Positions 56,170 through 64,000 of a DNA stretch of 64,000 nt are shown here, piece by piece. This stretch comes from Bacteroidota bacterium. Lineage in GTDB: Bacteria; Bacteroidota; Bacteroidia; UBA8524. Position 1 is the first letter of the stretch. The number at the start of each line of letters is the position of its first letter. Position numbers and translations under genes: made by a program. Where the stretch lies: NCBI GenBank assembly GCA_008933805.1, contig WBUH01000001.1, positions 124,001-188,000 of the forward strand, in the 5' to 3' direction. The notes beneath the pieces were generated by a model. It saw only the letters and a program-made list of their open reading frames with translations. It did not search any database and was not told the DNA's origin.

Positions 56170-58476
56170 ATGAAGGATTTTAACAAAGTGTTGCATACTC
56201 TTAACTTAGCTGCATCAGATACAAGAGAGGAAACAATAAAGTCTATCATAATCACTTCTCTATATGAGTTTGAAAAGCCAGTTCCCTACAGCGAGTTAAT
56301 TGATAATATAAACTTAGTTTTTGAATTAAATTTATACGATGCTGAGCTTAAAAGAATTGTTCAATATCTTGAGGATGAAGGGGTTGTTGTTTCGGTTAAG
56401 GAGGGATTATATCTATCTAAAGATGTTATACTGAAAATTAGAGACGAGCATAGGCAGTTTAACACTATTGATGACAAAAGATTTGAAAATTTTTCGACAT
56501 TCTTAAATGAGAAATGTTCAAATATTATGTTAACTGTTGATGATAGAAGCCAACTTTGGAAAGTATATCTTGAATATTTGTACGAATGTTTCTACCAATT
56601 TAGCGTAGAGTCCCAAAAATACTTTAGTGATAACCAAAATAGAGATATAATCTATTCTGCTCAAGTTTTTGATAGTGCAATAGTAAAATTAAATAAAAAT
56701 GAACAAAAGACTGCTTTTAAAATAATTGTCGATCATTTTTCTGACTATGCTTCGAGGGAAATAATTGATTTTATCGACGAAATTGGGCAAAAAACGATAT
56801 CCTTTGCTTCATTAGGATTAAGTCCAGAAGCTGTTGATAATAACTTTGATAAAGAGATTATTGATTGGATTCTTTATCTAGACACAAATTTCTTGTACTC
56901 AATTCTTGATTTGCACATAAATGTTGAAAATGATGCTTGTAAAGAGCTTCTTAAGTTATTCCTTGCTAACAATAAACATATCAAAATCTCTTTTAGATAT
57001 ACTGATTTAACATTGAAAGAACTTAAGCATAAAAAAGATGATTTTTCTAATTTAGATGGGAATTTAACGGATTCAGCTATTCGTGCGTTGCTCAAGTCTG
57101 AGGATTTAGATGAGTTTTCAAGAAAATATTATACAAGTTTACTTGAGAAAAGAGAGGACACTATTCATCCATCTAAAGTGATTGATTTAGTCGACTATAC
57201 CTTGCCAAGGAAAGGGATTACGATTAGTCAAACAAAATCTATTGTTGAAAGCATTGGTGAAGAATATTTAGATACAAGGATACAAGAATATGTTCGCTAT
57301 ATAGGGGCTAAGAATGAATATAGACGAGAGTATGCGGCAAAAAATAAAACAAACTATAGGGAAATTTATAGAAATGATAGTCAGCTTCGACACGATATAA
57401 CTTTAAGAGAGACAATTATTAGGTATAGAGAGAAGATAATAAAAAAGGAAATTCAGACTTTTAACGATGCCAAATATTTTGGATTGACTTTAGACGGCAT
57501 TTTGCTGGGGTATGATAGCCTTTTGGCGAAGAATTACGTTGGTAAGAAATATCCAATTTTCTTTCGGCCATCATACCTTTTGAATAAACTAATTAGAGTT
57601 TTACCTGTTAAAACTGATAATTACAAAAAAGCATTTATAAAAGCAGTTTCAACAAGAGGTTTCAATAAAGATACAAGAAAGTCTAATGATTTAATCAAAA
57701 TTGCAAGTTATTTAAGGAGTGAGGGGATTGACGATGAGCAAATAATCTTTAACCTTATAAGTGAGAAACTATTTTTAGAAAAGTACCAAGTAGAATCGCA
57801 AAAAGAAAGTTTTAATCCTTCTGAGTTTTTTGAAAACGAACTCAATATAATGCTAAAGCAGAAGCAAGAAGAATTAGAGACTGTAAAAAATAATGTCGAA
57901 ATTATTTCAGCTGAAAATTTTAAAACAGTCGAAGAAAAGAATAAAATTAGCAGAGAAAGGGATTCTGCTTTAGTTGAGTTGGAACTAATTCGGAAAGCGG
58001 TAACAAAAATTCAAAAGGACTCGAAGAAGGCAAAAATTCAAACTGTTGTTCAAAATCAAATTGGTTTTGACCAAGAGAAAGATGATTTACAGGCTAAGGT
58101 CAAAACACAAGAAGACCAAATAAAGTCATTACGCGATCATATTGCTAATGAAAAAGTCGAGAAGGTCGTTGAGATTGAATTCAGGGGGAAAAAGCGCGGA
58201 TTTTGGGTGCAGTTTATAGTCTATTCTGTTTTATATTTTATAATTAATTATTTGATTATTTGTCTTCTCAATGAGCATTTGTTTAATTCGATAGATATAA
58301 TGTATAAAACTTATCAAGATTCTATTTTTTTTAGAATAGTATTTTTTATTACCACTGGATTGTTTTCAGTGTATTTTGTGGCTAAGTTTCAACATCTTTA
58401 TATAAATTCTTCCTCAATTAAAGCTGAGAAAGAAATTATTCGAAAGAAGATCGAGAACGAACAAAAAAAATTGTAA
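56170..58476 (+). CDS. AT-rich protein with PIN-like domain, coiled coil and membrane anchors
   Basis: A 768-residue protein. The N-terminal 100 residues suggest a winged-helix region (EFEKPVPYSELIDNINLVF...). A PIN-like core begins near residue 235 with LYLDTNFLYSILDLH, then TDLTLKELKHKK, as in nuclease DTN...E motifs. Residues about 560-680 form coiled coils, and two transmembrane helices lie near 690-750. It is strongly AT-rich compared with its neighbours. No family is known to me; it may be a membrane-tethered nuclease, perhaps in phage defence. The ATG at 56170 follows a promoter. Confidence 0.6.
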   Translation: MKDFNKVLHTLNLAASDTREETIKSIIITSLYEFEKPVPYSELIDNINLVFELNLYDAELKRIVQYLEDEGVVVSVKEGLYLSKDVILKIRDEHRQFNTIDDKRFENFSTFLNEKCSNIMLTVDDRSQLWKVYLEYLYECFYQFSVESQKYFSDNQNRDIIYSAQVFDSAIVKLNKNEQKTAFKIIVDHFSDYASREIIDFIDEIGQKTISFASLGLSPEAVDNNFDKEIIDWILYLDTNFLYSILDLHINVENDACKELLKLFLANNKHIKISFRYTDLTLKELKHKKDDFSNLDGNLTDSAIRALLKSEDLDEFSRKYYTSLLEKREDTIHPSKVIDLVDYTLPRKGITISQTKSIVESIGEEYLDTRIQEYVRYIGAKNEYRREYAAKNKTNYREIYRNDSQLRHDITLRETIIRYREKIIKKEIQTFNDAKYFGLTLDGILLGYDSLLAKNYVGKKYPIFFRPSYLLNKLIRVLPVKTDNYKKAFIKAVSTRGFNKDTRKSNDLIKIASYLRSEGIDDEQIIFNLISEKLFLEKYQVESQKESFNPSEFFENELNIMLKQKQEELETVKNNVEIISAENFKTVEEKNKISRERDSALVELELIRKAVTKIQKDSKKAKIQTVVQNQIGFDQEKDDLQAKVKTQEDQIKSLRDHIANEKVEKVVEIEFRGKKRGFWVQFIVYSVLYFIINYLIICLLNEHLFNSIDIMYKTYQDSIFFRIVFFITTGLFSVYFVAKFQHLYINSSSIKAEKEIIRKKIENEQKKL

Positions 58477-58492
58477 TACTCAATATTCATTA

Positions 58493-59167
58493 ATGCCCGA
58501 TATCCTAAGCAGCAAAGTCCTTTCATTTTATCGGCAACTTCGTCCCGCTGATTTGCCCGAAGGGATAGTAGTAATGCTGCCTTTTACGGATGCTGAAACG
58601 TGGCGGGTTACTGAGACTTTCTACACCAAATACTACAACGATAACCTTCCCCGCGTATTTATTTTGGGTATCAATCCGGGTAGGTTTGGGGCCGGTGTTA
58701 CGGGCATTCCTTTTACTGACCCCATCCGTTTAGAGACCGATTGCGGCATACTCAACAGTTTTACCAAAAAACAAGAAATAAGCAGCGTGTTTGTGTACCA
58801 AATGATTAAAGCGTTTGGCGGGGCAGAGGCTTTTTACAGCAAGTTTTATATCAACTCGTTGTACCCGATGGCTCTTACTTTTAAGGGTAAAAATATTAAT
58901 TACTACGACACCCCTGCATTGTTAGCCGCAACCCGCCAACCCATCATCGAAAATGTACAAACACAAATAGGGTTTGGCCTGCGCACCGACATAGCCATTT
59001 GCTGGGGCGAAGGCAAGAACTACAACTATTTGCAGAAACTGAATGCTGAGTTTGGCTTTTTCAAAGAAGTGATACCCTTGCCGCACCCGCGTTTTATTGT
59101 GCAATACAAACGCAAACAAATGAACGAATATATAGAGCGGTATTTGGAGGTATTTGATAAGATATAG
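58493..59167 (+). CDS. SMUG2-like uracil-DNA glycosylase (DUF4918)
   Basis: A 224-residue protein with PRVFILGINPGRFGAGVTGIPF (active-site GINPG loop) and the C-terminal LPHPRFIVQYKR, which fit the SMUG2/DUF4918 branch of the uracil-DNA glycosylase superfamily. It would remove uracil or related bases from DNA. It overlaps the kptA upstream region and precedes kptA by 13 bp, so the two may be cotranscribed. Confidence 0.8.
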   Translation: MPDILSSKVLSFYRQLRPADLPEGIVVMLPFTDAETWRVTETFYTKYYNDNLPRVFILGINPGRFGAGVTGIPFTDPIRLETDCGILNSFTKKQEISSVFVYQMIKAFGGAEAFYSKFYINSLYPMALTFKGKNINYYDTPALLAATRQPIIENVQTQIGFGLRTDIAICWGEGKNYNYLQKLNAEFGFFKEVIPLPHPRFIVQYKRKQMNEYIERYLEVFDKI

Positions 59168-59180
59168 TATTATTGAGTTT

Positions 59181-59729
59181 ATGGATTACAAAAATCTAAG
59201 CAAAACCGTATCGATGGCGTTGCGCCATAGTCCTGAGAAGCTGGGATTAACCCTTTCTGCTGAGGGATGGGTAACGGTTGAAGAGTTAATTGCCGGATTA
59301 GCGCGGTTGGATGCAAAGTGGGACAAAGTTGCCTTGCAAGATTTAGAACAAATGGATGTCAATTCCGGCAAGCAGCGGTTTGAGATTGCCGACGGACGCA
59401 TAAGAGCCTTGTACGGCCACTCTACCCAAGATACCCAAATAACTTATGAGCCGGTTCAACCCCCGGCTTTGCTGTATCATGGTACTTCTCCTGAGGTGGC
59501 GCAACTGATACTGCAAGAGGGCATAAAGCCAATGTCTCGCCAATACGTTCACCTTTCAGATACCGTGCAGCTTGCCAAAATTGTCGGTTCGCGCAAGCAC
59601 AAAGCCCCGGTGGTCTTACAGTTGGATGCAACCACTGCCTCCGCCGATGGTATCAAGTTTTATCACGGAAACGATAATACATGGCTGGCAGATGCCATCT
59701 CTGCGAAGTATATCCGTGTAAACGATTAG
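59181..59729 (+). CDS. kptA: RNA 2'-phosphotransferase (Tpt1/KptA family)
   Basis: A 182-residue protein with LSKTVSMALRHSPEKLGLTL, LLYHGTSPEVAQLILQEGIKPM and YVHLSD, the Tpt1 signature Arg/His/Arg set. The enzyme removes 2'-phosphate from RNA using NAD+. In bacteria its substrate is unclear. I use ATG 59181; the longer form from 59154 overlaps the glycosylase gene. Confidence 0.93.
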   Translation: MDYKNLSKTVSMALRHSPEKLGLTLSAEGWVTVEELIAGLARLDAKWDKVALQDLEQMDVNSGKQRFEIADGRIRALYGHSTQDTQITYEPVQPPALLYHGTSPEVAQLILQEGIKPMSRQYVHLSDTVQLAKIVGSRKHKAPVVLQLDATTASADGIKFYHGNDNTWLADAISAKYIRVND

Positions 59730-59736
59730 TAAACTG

Positions 59737-60081
59737 TTACCAAGCATCGGTAATGCTTGCCGATACACTTTTCGGGTGTTCGTCCCGCGGATTGCTGAAA
59801 TGCTCCCTAAACTCTACCCTTTCACCCGAAGGGACATTCACGTTCACCGTTATTCGCTGTGTGCTGGTGGTATTGTCCTGAAACGTTATTTTAATTGTCA
59901 GTTCAGCCGACGATACATCGGCCGTTCCTTTGTTTACAATGCTTCCGTACACCACAGGCACTCCCCAAATGGTGCAATACCAATTATAATCAAGGTCTAA
60001 ACTGTTCATTTTGTCATAATCAGGCAGGCAGGATTGCATCAATAGCAACGTTCCCGTTAAAAAAGCAGCAAATTGTTTCAT
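59737..60081 (-). CDS. Lipoprotein with FxLYD-like beta domain
   Basis: A 114-residue lipoprotein: MKQFAAFLTGTLLLMQSC with lipobox Cys at 18. The mature beta region carries VVYGSIVNKGTADVSSAELT and FQDNTTSTQRITVNVNVPSGER, typical of FxLYD-like immunoglobulin-type folds. The start at 60081 is preferred. Function unknown. Divergent from the protoglobin gene. Confidence 0.7.
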   Translation of the reverse strand: MKQFAAFLTGTLLLMQSCLPDYDKMNSLDLDYNWYCTIWGVPVVYGSIVNKGTADVSSAELTIKITFQDNTTSTQRITVNVNVPSGERVEFREHFSNPRDEHPKSVSASITDAW

Positions 60082-60169
60082 AGTACATATTTCAACGCGA
60101 GAACGCACAACGATATTTTTAGGCTTCGACAGTAATAGGTAGTTAAACGATAAATGTAAATTCTATTTT

Positions 60170-60197
60170 ATATAGTTAGGATAACTAACTATATTTG
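60170..60197 (+). promoter_or_regulatory. Operator-promoter of protoglobin gene
   Basis: A perfect inverted repeat ATATAGTTAG-GATAA-CTAACTATAT (60170-60194) overlaps the -7 element TATATTTG (60190-60197), which is 22 bp ahead of the ATG. The core GTTAG-N5-CTAAC recurs upstream of the MarR-like gene. Confidence 0.75.
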
Positions 60198-60219
60198 CAG
60201 CATACATCAAATACAGAAT

Positions 60220-60801
60220 ATGCAAAACAACAACATTCACGGCTACACCTATGGTATGGTGCCCGATTCACCCGTTGACTTACACGACTTAGCGCTATTA
60301 AAAAAGACAGTTTTGTTTACCGATGAGGACGTTGTCCAACTAAAAAAAGCAGGAGAGATACTGCAAGACCAAACCGATGCAATTTTGGATGTTTGGTACG
60401 GATTTGTTGGAGCTAACCCGCATTTACTGGCTTACTTTTCACAGAACGGTAACCCCAATGCCGATTATTTGGCAAAAGTGCGTACCCGTTTCGGTAAATG
60501 GATTGACGATGTGTGCAATCGTCCTTACGACCAACAATGGCTTAATTATCAGCACGAAATTGCATTGCGCCATCACAGTTCAAAGAAAAACAAAACAGAT
60601 GGGGCAAGTGCTGCACCAATCATCCATTTCAGGTACATGGTAGCCTTTATTTTCCCCATTTCGGTTACCATCCGTCCGTTTTTGGCTGCAAAGGGGCACA
60701 GCGAGGTTGAGGTTCAGCAAATGGCTGCGGCATGGTTTAAGGCAATTACCCTCACAGTGATTTTGTGGTGCTATCCTTACGTTAGGGACGGCGAGTTTTA
60801 A
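60220..60801 (+). CDS. Protoglobin
   Basis: A 193-residue heme protein of the protoglobin class: LLKKTVLFTDEDVVQLKKAGEILQ, then LDVWYGFVGANPHLLAYFS and WLNYQHEIALRHH with the proximal His candidate. The C-terminal part PISVTIRPFLAAKGHSEVEV is typical. It has no linked enzymatic domain, so it would bind O2, NO or CO in the cytoplasm. The operator shared with the next gene suggests control by that MarR-like regulator. Confidence 0.9.
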   Translation: MQNNNIHGYTYGMVPDSPVDLHDLALLKKTVLFTDEDVVQLKKAGEILQDQTDAILDVWYGFVGANPHLLAYFSQNGNPNADYLAKVRTRFGKWIDDVCNRPYDQQWLNYQHEIALRHHSSKKNKTDGASAAPIIHFRYMVAFIFPISVTIRPFLAAKGHSEVEVQQMAAAWFKAITLTVILWCYPYVRDGEF

Positions 60802-60820
60802 TTTTTTTTTGTACCTAAAT

Positions 60821-60839
60821 GTTAGGATTGCTAACTTTG
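60821..60839 (+). promoter_or_regulatory. Operator-promoter of MarR-like gene
   Basis: GTTAG-GATTG-CTAAC (60821-60835) shares its arms and the GAT core with the protoglobin operator. It overlaps TAACTTTG (60832-60839), a -7 element of TAnnTTTG type. This suggests autoregulation. Confidence 0.65.
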
Positions 60840-60840
60840 T

Positions 60841-60867
60841 GTGCGGGGCTAATACCCCGCACTTTTT
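60841..60867 (+). terminator. Hairpin between promoter and MarR-like start
   Basis: An 8-bp stem GTGCGGGG/CCCCGCAC (60841-60848 with 60855-60862) is followed by five T. It lies inside the short 5' leader of the MarR-like gene, just ahead of the ATG, and could terminate protoglobin transcripts or attenuate the regulator. Confidence 0.6.
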
Positions 60868-60869
60868 GT

Positions 60870-61478
60870 ATGGAACCTTCAATATTTAATCCCGGCGAGC
60901 CTCATAAATCCGTTGAAAGCAAAATTGCAGTTTCGTTGGAGCGTGTTGCTGAGGCCATCAGGGTGTTGCTTTGGAATGAAGCAAAGGGACACGGATTAAC
61001 CCCCATACAGATGCAGTTGCTTATTTTTTTGGCTTTCCACCCTGAAAAACAACGAAAGGTGAGTTATTTGGCGCAAGAATTTAATCTTACCAAAGCCACT
61101 ATCAGCGATGCAGTTAAAATACTGCTTCAAAAGGGCTTGGTTATGAAGGCCGATGATTTAGCCGATTCACGGAGTTACTCACTTTACCTTACACCAAAAG
61201 GGGAGGAATTGGCGCGCACTACCTCGCATTTTGCCGACAGCTTGCAAGCACCTTTAGAGAAATTAACTGTTAGGCAAAAAGAAGTTTTTTATGAAGCCCT
61301 ACTTACGTTAATCCATACGTTAACTAAAAGCGGCATTATTACACACCAGCGAATGTGTTATACCTGCAGGTTTTACACCAAAAGTAAGGATGGTGCGTAT
61401 TGCAATCTTTTGCATAAGCCCTTGCCCGTGGAGGCTTTGCGGGTAGATTGTCCCGAACATGAACTTATAGCAAGATAA
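60870..61478 (+). CDS. MarR-like winged-helix regulator with C-terminal Cys cluster
   Basis: A 202-residue protein. The MarR-type winged helix contains LTPIQMQLLIFLAFHP, KVSYLAQEFNLTKATISDAVKILLQKGLV and the wing DLADSRSYSLYLTPKG. The C-terminal tail adds CYTCRFYTKSKDGAYC and DCPEHE, four Cys that can bind Zn or an Fe-S cluster. This suggests a redox or NO sensor. It is next to a protoglobin and shares a palindromic operator with it. Start at 60870, 8 bp after a hairpin. Confidence 0.82.
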   Translation: MEPSIFNPGEPHKSVESKIAVSLERVAEAIRVLLWNEAKGHGLTPIQMQLLIFLAFHPEKQRKVSYLAQEFNLTKATISDAVKILLQKGLVMKADDLADSRSYSLYLTPKGEELARTTSHFADSLQAPLEKLTVRQKEVFYEALLTLIHTLTKSGIITHQRMCYTCRFYTKSKDGAYCNLLHKPLPVEALRVDCPEHELIAR

Positions 61479-61483
61479 ATTTT

Positions 61484-61513
61484 TGCAACATTATTGCATT
61501 TAAGGTATTTTTG
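61484..61513 (+). promoter_or_regulatory. Promoter and palindrome ahead of TonB receptor
   Basis: TGCAA-CATTA-TTGCA (61484-61498) is a 5-5-5 palindrome followed by TATTTTTG (61506-61513), a -7 element of the Bacteroidota type. The receptor start is 18 bp downstream. Confidence 0.5.
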
Positions 61514-61530
61514 CCGTCTTATAGTTCAGA

Positions 61531-63900
61531 TTGGCAACAACAAAAAATATTCTGGCTTTTCTTTTTGCCCTGATCGGCTGGGCTGCAACGGCTCAAACGT
61601 ATTCAGTAAATGGTAAAGTTGTAGATGAAACAGGGGCTCCTGCTTTCGGGGTTTCGGTATATCTGCACGAAACCTTGCAAGGGGTAAGTACTGATACCAA
61701 CGGAAACTTCGCTATAAAAAATGTTAAACGCGGACGCTACCATTTGCACGTGCGCTTAGTGGGCTACAAAACCATTGAAGAGGATATTGAGGTGGGAGAC
61801 AGCCTTTTGCCGTCTTATCGTTTTCAATTAGTGCCCAGCAGTTTAGAGGTGAACGAGGTGGTGGTGGAGAGCAATGCTCTTAAACTCTCAAAAAAGGAAA
61901 GCAGTGTTGATTTGATTACGGTTGATGAAGGCTACCTGCAAAAAAACATGGGTACAACGCTGATGAACTCGTTGGATAATTTGCCCGGTATCAACAGTAT
62001 AAACATGGGAGTTGGGGTGGCAAAACCTGTAATAAGAGGGATGGCATTTAACCGCGTGGCTGTGGCCGATAACGGGGTGAAGCAAGAAGGCCAGCAATGG
62101 GGTGCCGACCACGGTTTAGAGATTGACCAGTTTAGTATCGACCAAATTGAGATTTTAAAAGGGCCCGCCTCATTAATTTACGGGTCGGATGCCATCGGCG
62201 GGGTGATCCATTTAAAACATCCGGTTAGCCCGCTGGAAGGAAAACATAGCGCAGGACTTCTTACCAACTACAAAAGTGTTAACCAAACCTACGGAATATC
62301 AGGGTATGCGCAAGGAAACCACAAAGGGTTGGTATATAGAGCAAGGGTGACGGCGTTGGGTTACGGAGATTACAAAGTACCCGCCGACAGCTTTACTTAC
62401 AATCGTTACCGTTTGCCCATTTATAACAATACCTTAAAAAACACGGCAGGCACCGAGCGGCACGTCGCCATGATGTTGGGCATCAACCGTAATTGGGGGT
62501 ATAGCCACCTTACGGTGAGTAACTATCACCAGCAAATTGGGGTGTTTAGCGGTGCATTGGGTATTCCCCGATCGTATCAGCTAACCTCGGATGGTAACAG
62601 CCGTAATATTGCGTTGCCCAATCAGCAAATCAACCATTTTAAGGTAATATCAAACAGTAATATCCGCTTAGGTCGTTCGTGGCTTGAAGCAGACTTGGGC
62701 TACCAATACAACCAACGCGATGAAAACTCTAATCCGCACAACCACGGGGTAGGGCCTGCGGTGAAGGGGAGTCTTGCCCATAGGTTGAAATTACAAACCT
62801 ATACCGCCAACCTTCGTTACCATGCAACTACCTTAAAAAGGTTTGACGGCGTGTACGGTATTAACACCAGTTACCAGCAAAACCGTTTTGAAGGGTATGA
62901 GTTTCTGTTACCTAATTTTACTAATTTCAGCATTGGCGGTTTTGCTATTGAAAAGTGGCGGGTGAATAAAGCGTTGGTTCTTAATGGAGGGTTAAGGTTT
63001 GATTATGGTCGGGTGGATATTAAGAGGCATTTGCAGCCCGTTTGGCAAAACGCCGATACCATTATCGGTTATGCACAACGTACACCAAACGTGAACCGGA
63101 ATTTTTACAGTTGGAGCGGAAGTGTAGGTGCTGCGTACAACCCAAATAAACATTGGAGTTTTAAATTCAATTTTGGTAAATCATTCCGGATGCCTACTCC
63201 GCAAGAGTTGAGCGTGAATGGGGTGCACCATGGGAGTTTCCGTCATGAAATGGGTGATTCAAGCCTGATGCCCGAAGCCGGCTACCAAACCGATTTGGGG
63301 ATTTCTGTTGAGAAGGAAAAGTTCTTAATTAGTGTTACTCCGTTTTTTAACTATTTCAGCAATTACATTTACTTGCGACCCACGGCTGAGTTTTCGACGT
63401 TGCCTGAAGGTGGACAGGTGTACCGCTTTACTCAAACCGAGGCAATTTATACAGGCGGCGAGGTGACGATAGAGTTTCATCCTGTAAAAACCCTGCATCT
63501 TTCTGTAACTGCCGACATGGTATATACTTATAATGTAAAAGAAGAATTGCCTCTGCCCTTTACCCCGCCACCGTCAATTAAACCTGAAATTGAATGGGAG
63601 TTTGACAACGTATTAAAGCGTTTTGAAAATGTGTTTGTGCGGGTAGGCTATAATTACACTTTTGCCCAAAACCGCACCGATAGGAATGAGTTGAATACGC
63701 CTTCTTATAGCTTGGTAAACATGGGGGCGGGTTTTGATGTAGTGTATAAAAAGAAAAAACGGCTAAGTGTGTCAGCATTGGTGCAAAACCTTGGTGATGC
63801 ACGATACCTTAACCACCTGAGCCGCTGGCGATACCTTAATTTACCAGAACCCGGCCGTAACTTTGTAATTACCGTTACTGTGCCCGTTTTGGATAAGTAA
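61531..63900 (+). CDS. TonB-dependent receptor with CarboxypepD_reg-like N-terminus (TTG start)
   Basis: A 789-residue outer-membrane receptor. A signal peptide ends TAQ near residue 22, a CarboxypepD_reg-like domain follows (VNGKVVDETGAPAFGVSVYL), then the plug (PGINSINMGVGVAKPVIRG, IEILKGPASLIYGSDAIGGV) and a 22-strand type barrel ending RNFVITVTVPVLDK. His-rich loops such as VNGVHHGSFRHEMGDS resemble metal receptors of the ZnuD type, so zinc or another metal uptake is possible. The start codon is TTG; no ATG fits. Confidence 0.88.
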   Translation: MATTKNILAFLFALIGWAATAQTYSVNGKVVDETGAPAFGVSVYLHETLQGVSTDTNGNFAIKNVKRGRYHLHVRLVGYKTIEEDIEVGDSLLPSYRFQLVPSSLEVNEVVVESNALKLSKKESSVDLITVDEGYLQKNMGTTLMNSLDNLPGINSINMGVGVAKPVIRGMAFNRVAVADNGVKQEGQQWGADHGLEIDQFSIDQIEILKGPASLIYGSDAIGGVIHLKHPVSPLEGKHSAGLLTNYKSVNQTYGISGYAQGNHKGLVYRARVTALGYGDYKVPADSFTYNRYRLPIYNNTLKNTAGTERHVAMMLGINRNWGYSHLTVSNYHQQIGVFSGALGIPRSYQLTSDGNSRNIALPNQQINHFKVISNSNIRLGRSWLEADLGYQYNQRDENSNPHNHGVGPAVKGSLAHRLKLQTYTANLRYHATTLKRFDGVYGINTSYQQNRFEGYEFLLPNFTNFSIGGFAIEKWRVNKALVLNGGLRFDYGRVDIKRHLQPVWQNADTIIGYAQRTPNVNRNFYSWSGSVGAAYNPNKHWSFKFNFGKSFRMPTPQELSVNGVHHGSFRHEMGDSSLMPEAGYQTDLGISVEKEKFLISVTPFFNYFSNYIYLRPTAEFSTLPEGGQVYRFTQTEAIYTGGEVTIEFHPVKTLHLSVTADMVYTYNVKEELPLPFTPPPSIKPEIEWEFDNVLKRFENVFVRVGYNYTFAQNRTDRNELNTPSYSLVNMGAGFDVVYKKKKRLSVSALVQNLGDARYLNHLSRWRYLNLPEPGRNFVITVTVPVLDK

Positions 63901-63902
63901 GG

Positions 63903-64000
63903 TTAAAAGCTTTCTTCTATCATTTCCTTGTTGAGTGCTGCCCCCGCAAAGTTTCCGCTTGCAACGGCTGCTGCAACTGCTCTTAACGGACTTGTGCAAT
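63903..64000 (-). CDS. C-terminal end of a thioredoxin-reductase-like flavoprotein (partial)
   Basis: The last 32 codons on the minus strand read CTSPLRAVAAAVASG..., ending EMIEESF with TAA. The pattern of small residues after a CTSPL turn resembles the C-terminal FAD-contact region of thioredoxin-reductase-like oxidoreductases. Only this fragment lies in the window, so the assignment is weak. Confidence 0.4.
   Translation of the reverse strand, partial: CTSPLRAVAAAVASGNFAGAALNKEMIEESF

Noticed and set aside
1-64000. Insertion sequences other than the prophage
   Set aside because: No IS transposase or paired terminal repeats were seen outside the Mu-like element.

Overview
The window looks like a chromosome segment of a Bacteroidota bacterium. 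Promoters of the TAnnTTTG type lie ahead of several genes. There are many small lipoproteins, DUF5777 and YceI proteins, a CarboxypepD_reg/TonB receptor, and a pervasive MKK-type lipoprotein/signal-peptide style. A Mu-like transposable prophage of about 39 kb splits the segment.

Left host flank (1-15.46 kb): the end of an S41 C-terminal processing protease, two tiny lipoproteins, der, crcB, a conserved secreted protein, yebC, two thioredoxin-fold proteins, a cluster of cytochrome-c-like lipoproteins with YceI, OB-fold and DUF5777 proteins, a DUF2062 membrane protein, tatC, a lipoprotein, rpiB, a 3-hydroxybutyryl-CoA dehydrogenase and gpmA.

Prophage (about 15.46-54.28 kb): from the right end inward it carries an S24 repressor with palindromic operators, a MuA-type transposase, a MuB-type ATPase, a second NTPase, DUF3164 and GemA-like early genes. 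The late genes are split over two strands. Terminase, portal, MuF-like, tape-measure, gpG-like and gp37-like genes are on the + strand. Protease/scaffold, capsid, sheath, tube, tail chaperone, baseplate and fibre genes are on the - strand. A Dam-type DNA methylase lies at the far end. The tail chaperone carries a clear -1 frameshift signal, and a tRNA-Met with an initiator-type C1-A72 mismatch sits in the late region.

The most striking content is a diversity-generating retroelement (DGR) inside the early region. It has a DGR-class reverse transcriptase, a 75-bp template repeat (TR) and three 75-bp variable repeats (VRs) in three paralogous small genes. All 39 TR/VR differences fall on the 19 template adenines, and the other 56 positions are identical in every copy. 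One target is beside the TR and reverse transcriptase. The other two are about 7 kb away, between the transposase and the repressor. The targets are small proteins without signal peptides or tail-fibre features, so this does not look like the usual receptor-binding-protein diversification.

Right host flank (54.28-64 kb): a membrane protein and a 3HCDH-like protein, ridA, a complex inverted-repeat element, an AT-rich gene with a PIN-like domain and membrane anchors, a SMUG2-like uracil-DNA glycosylase, kptA, a lipoprotein, a protoglobin and a Cys-rich MarR-like regulator sharing a palindromic operator, a TonB-dependent receptor, and the end of a flavoprotein-like gene.
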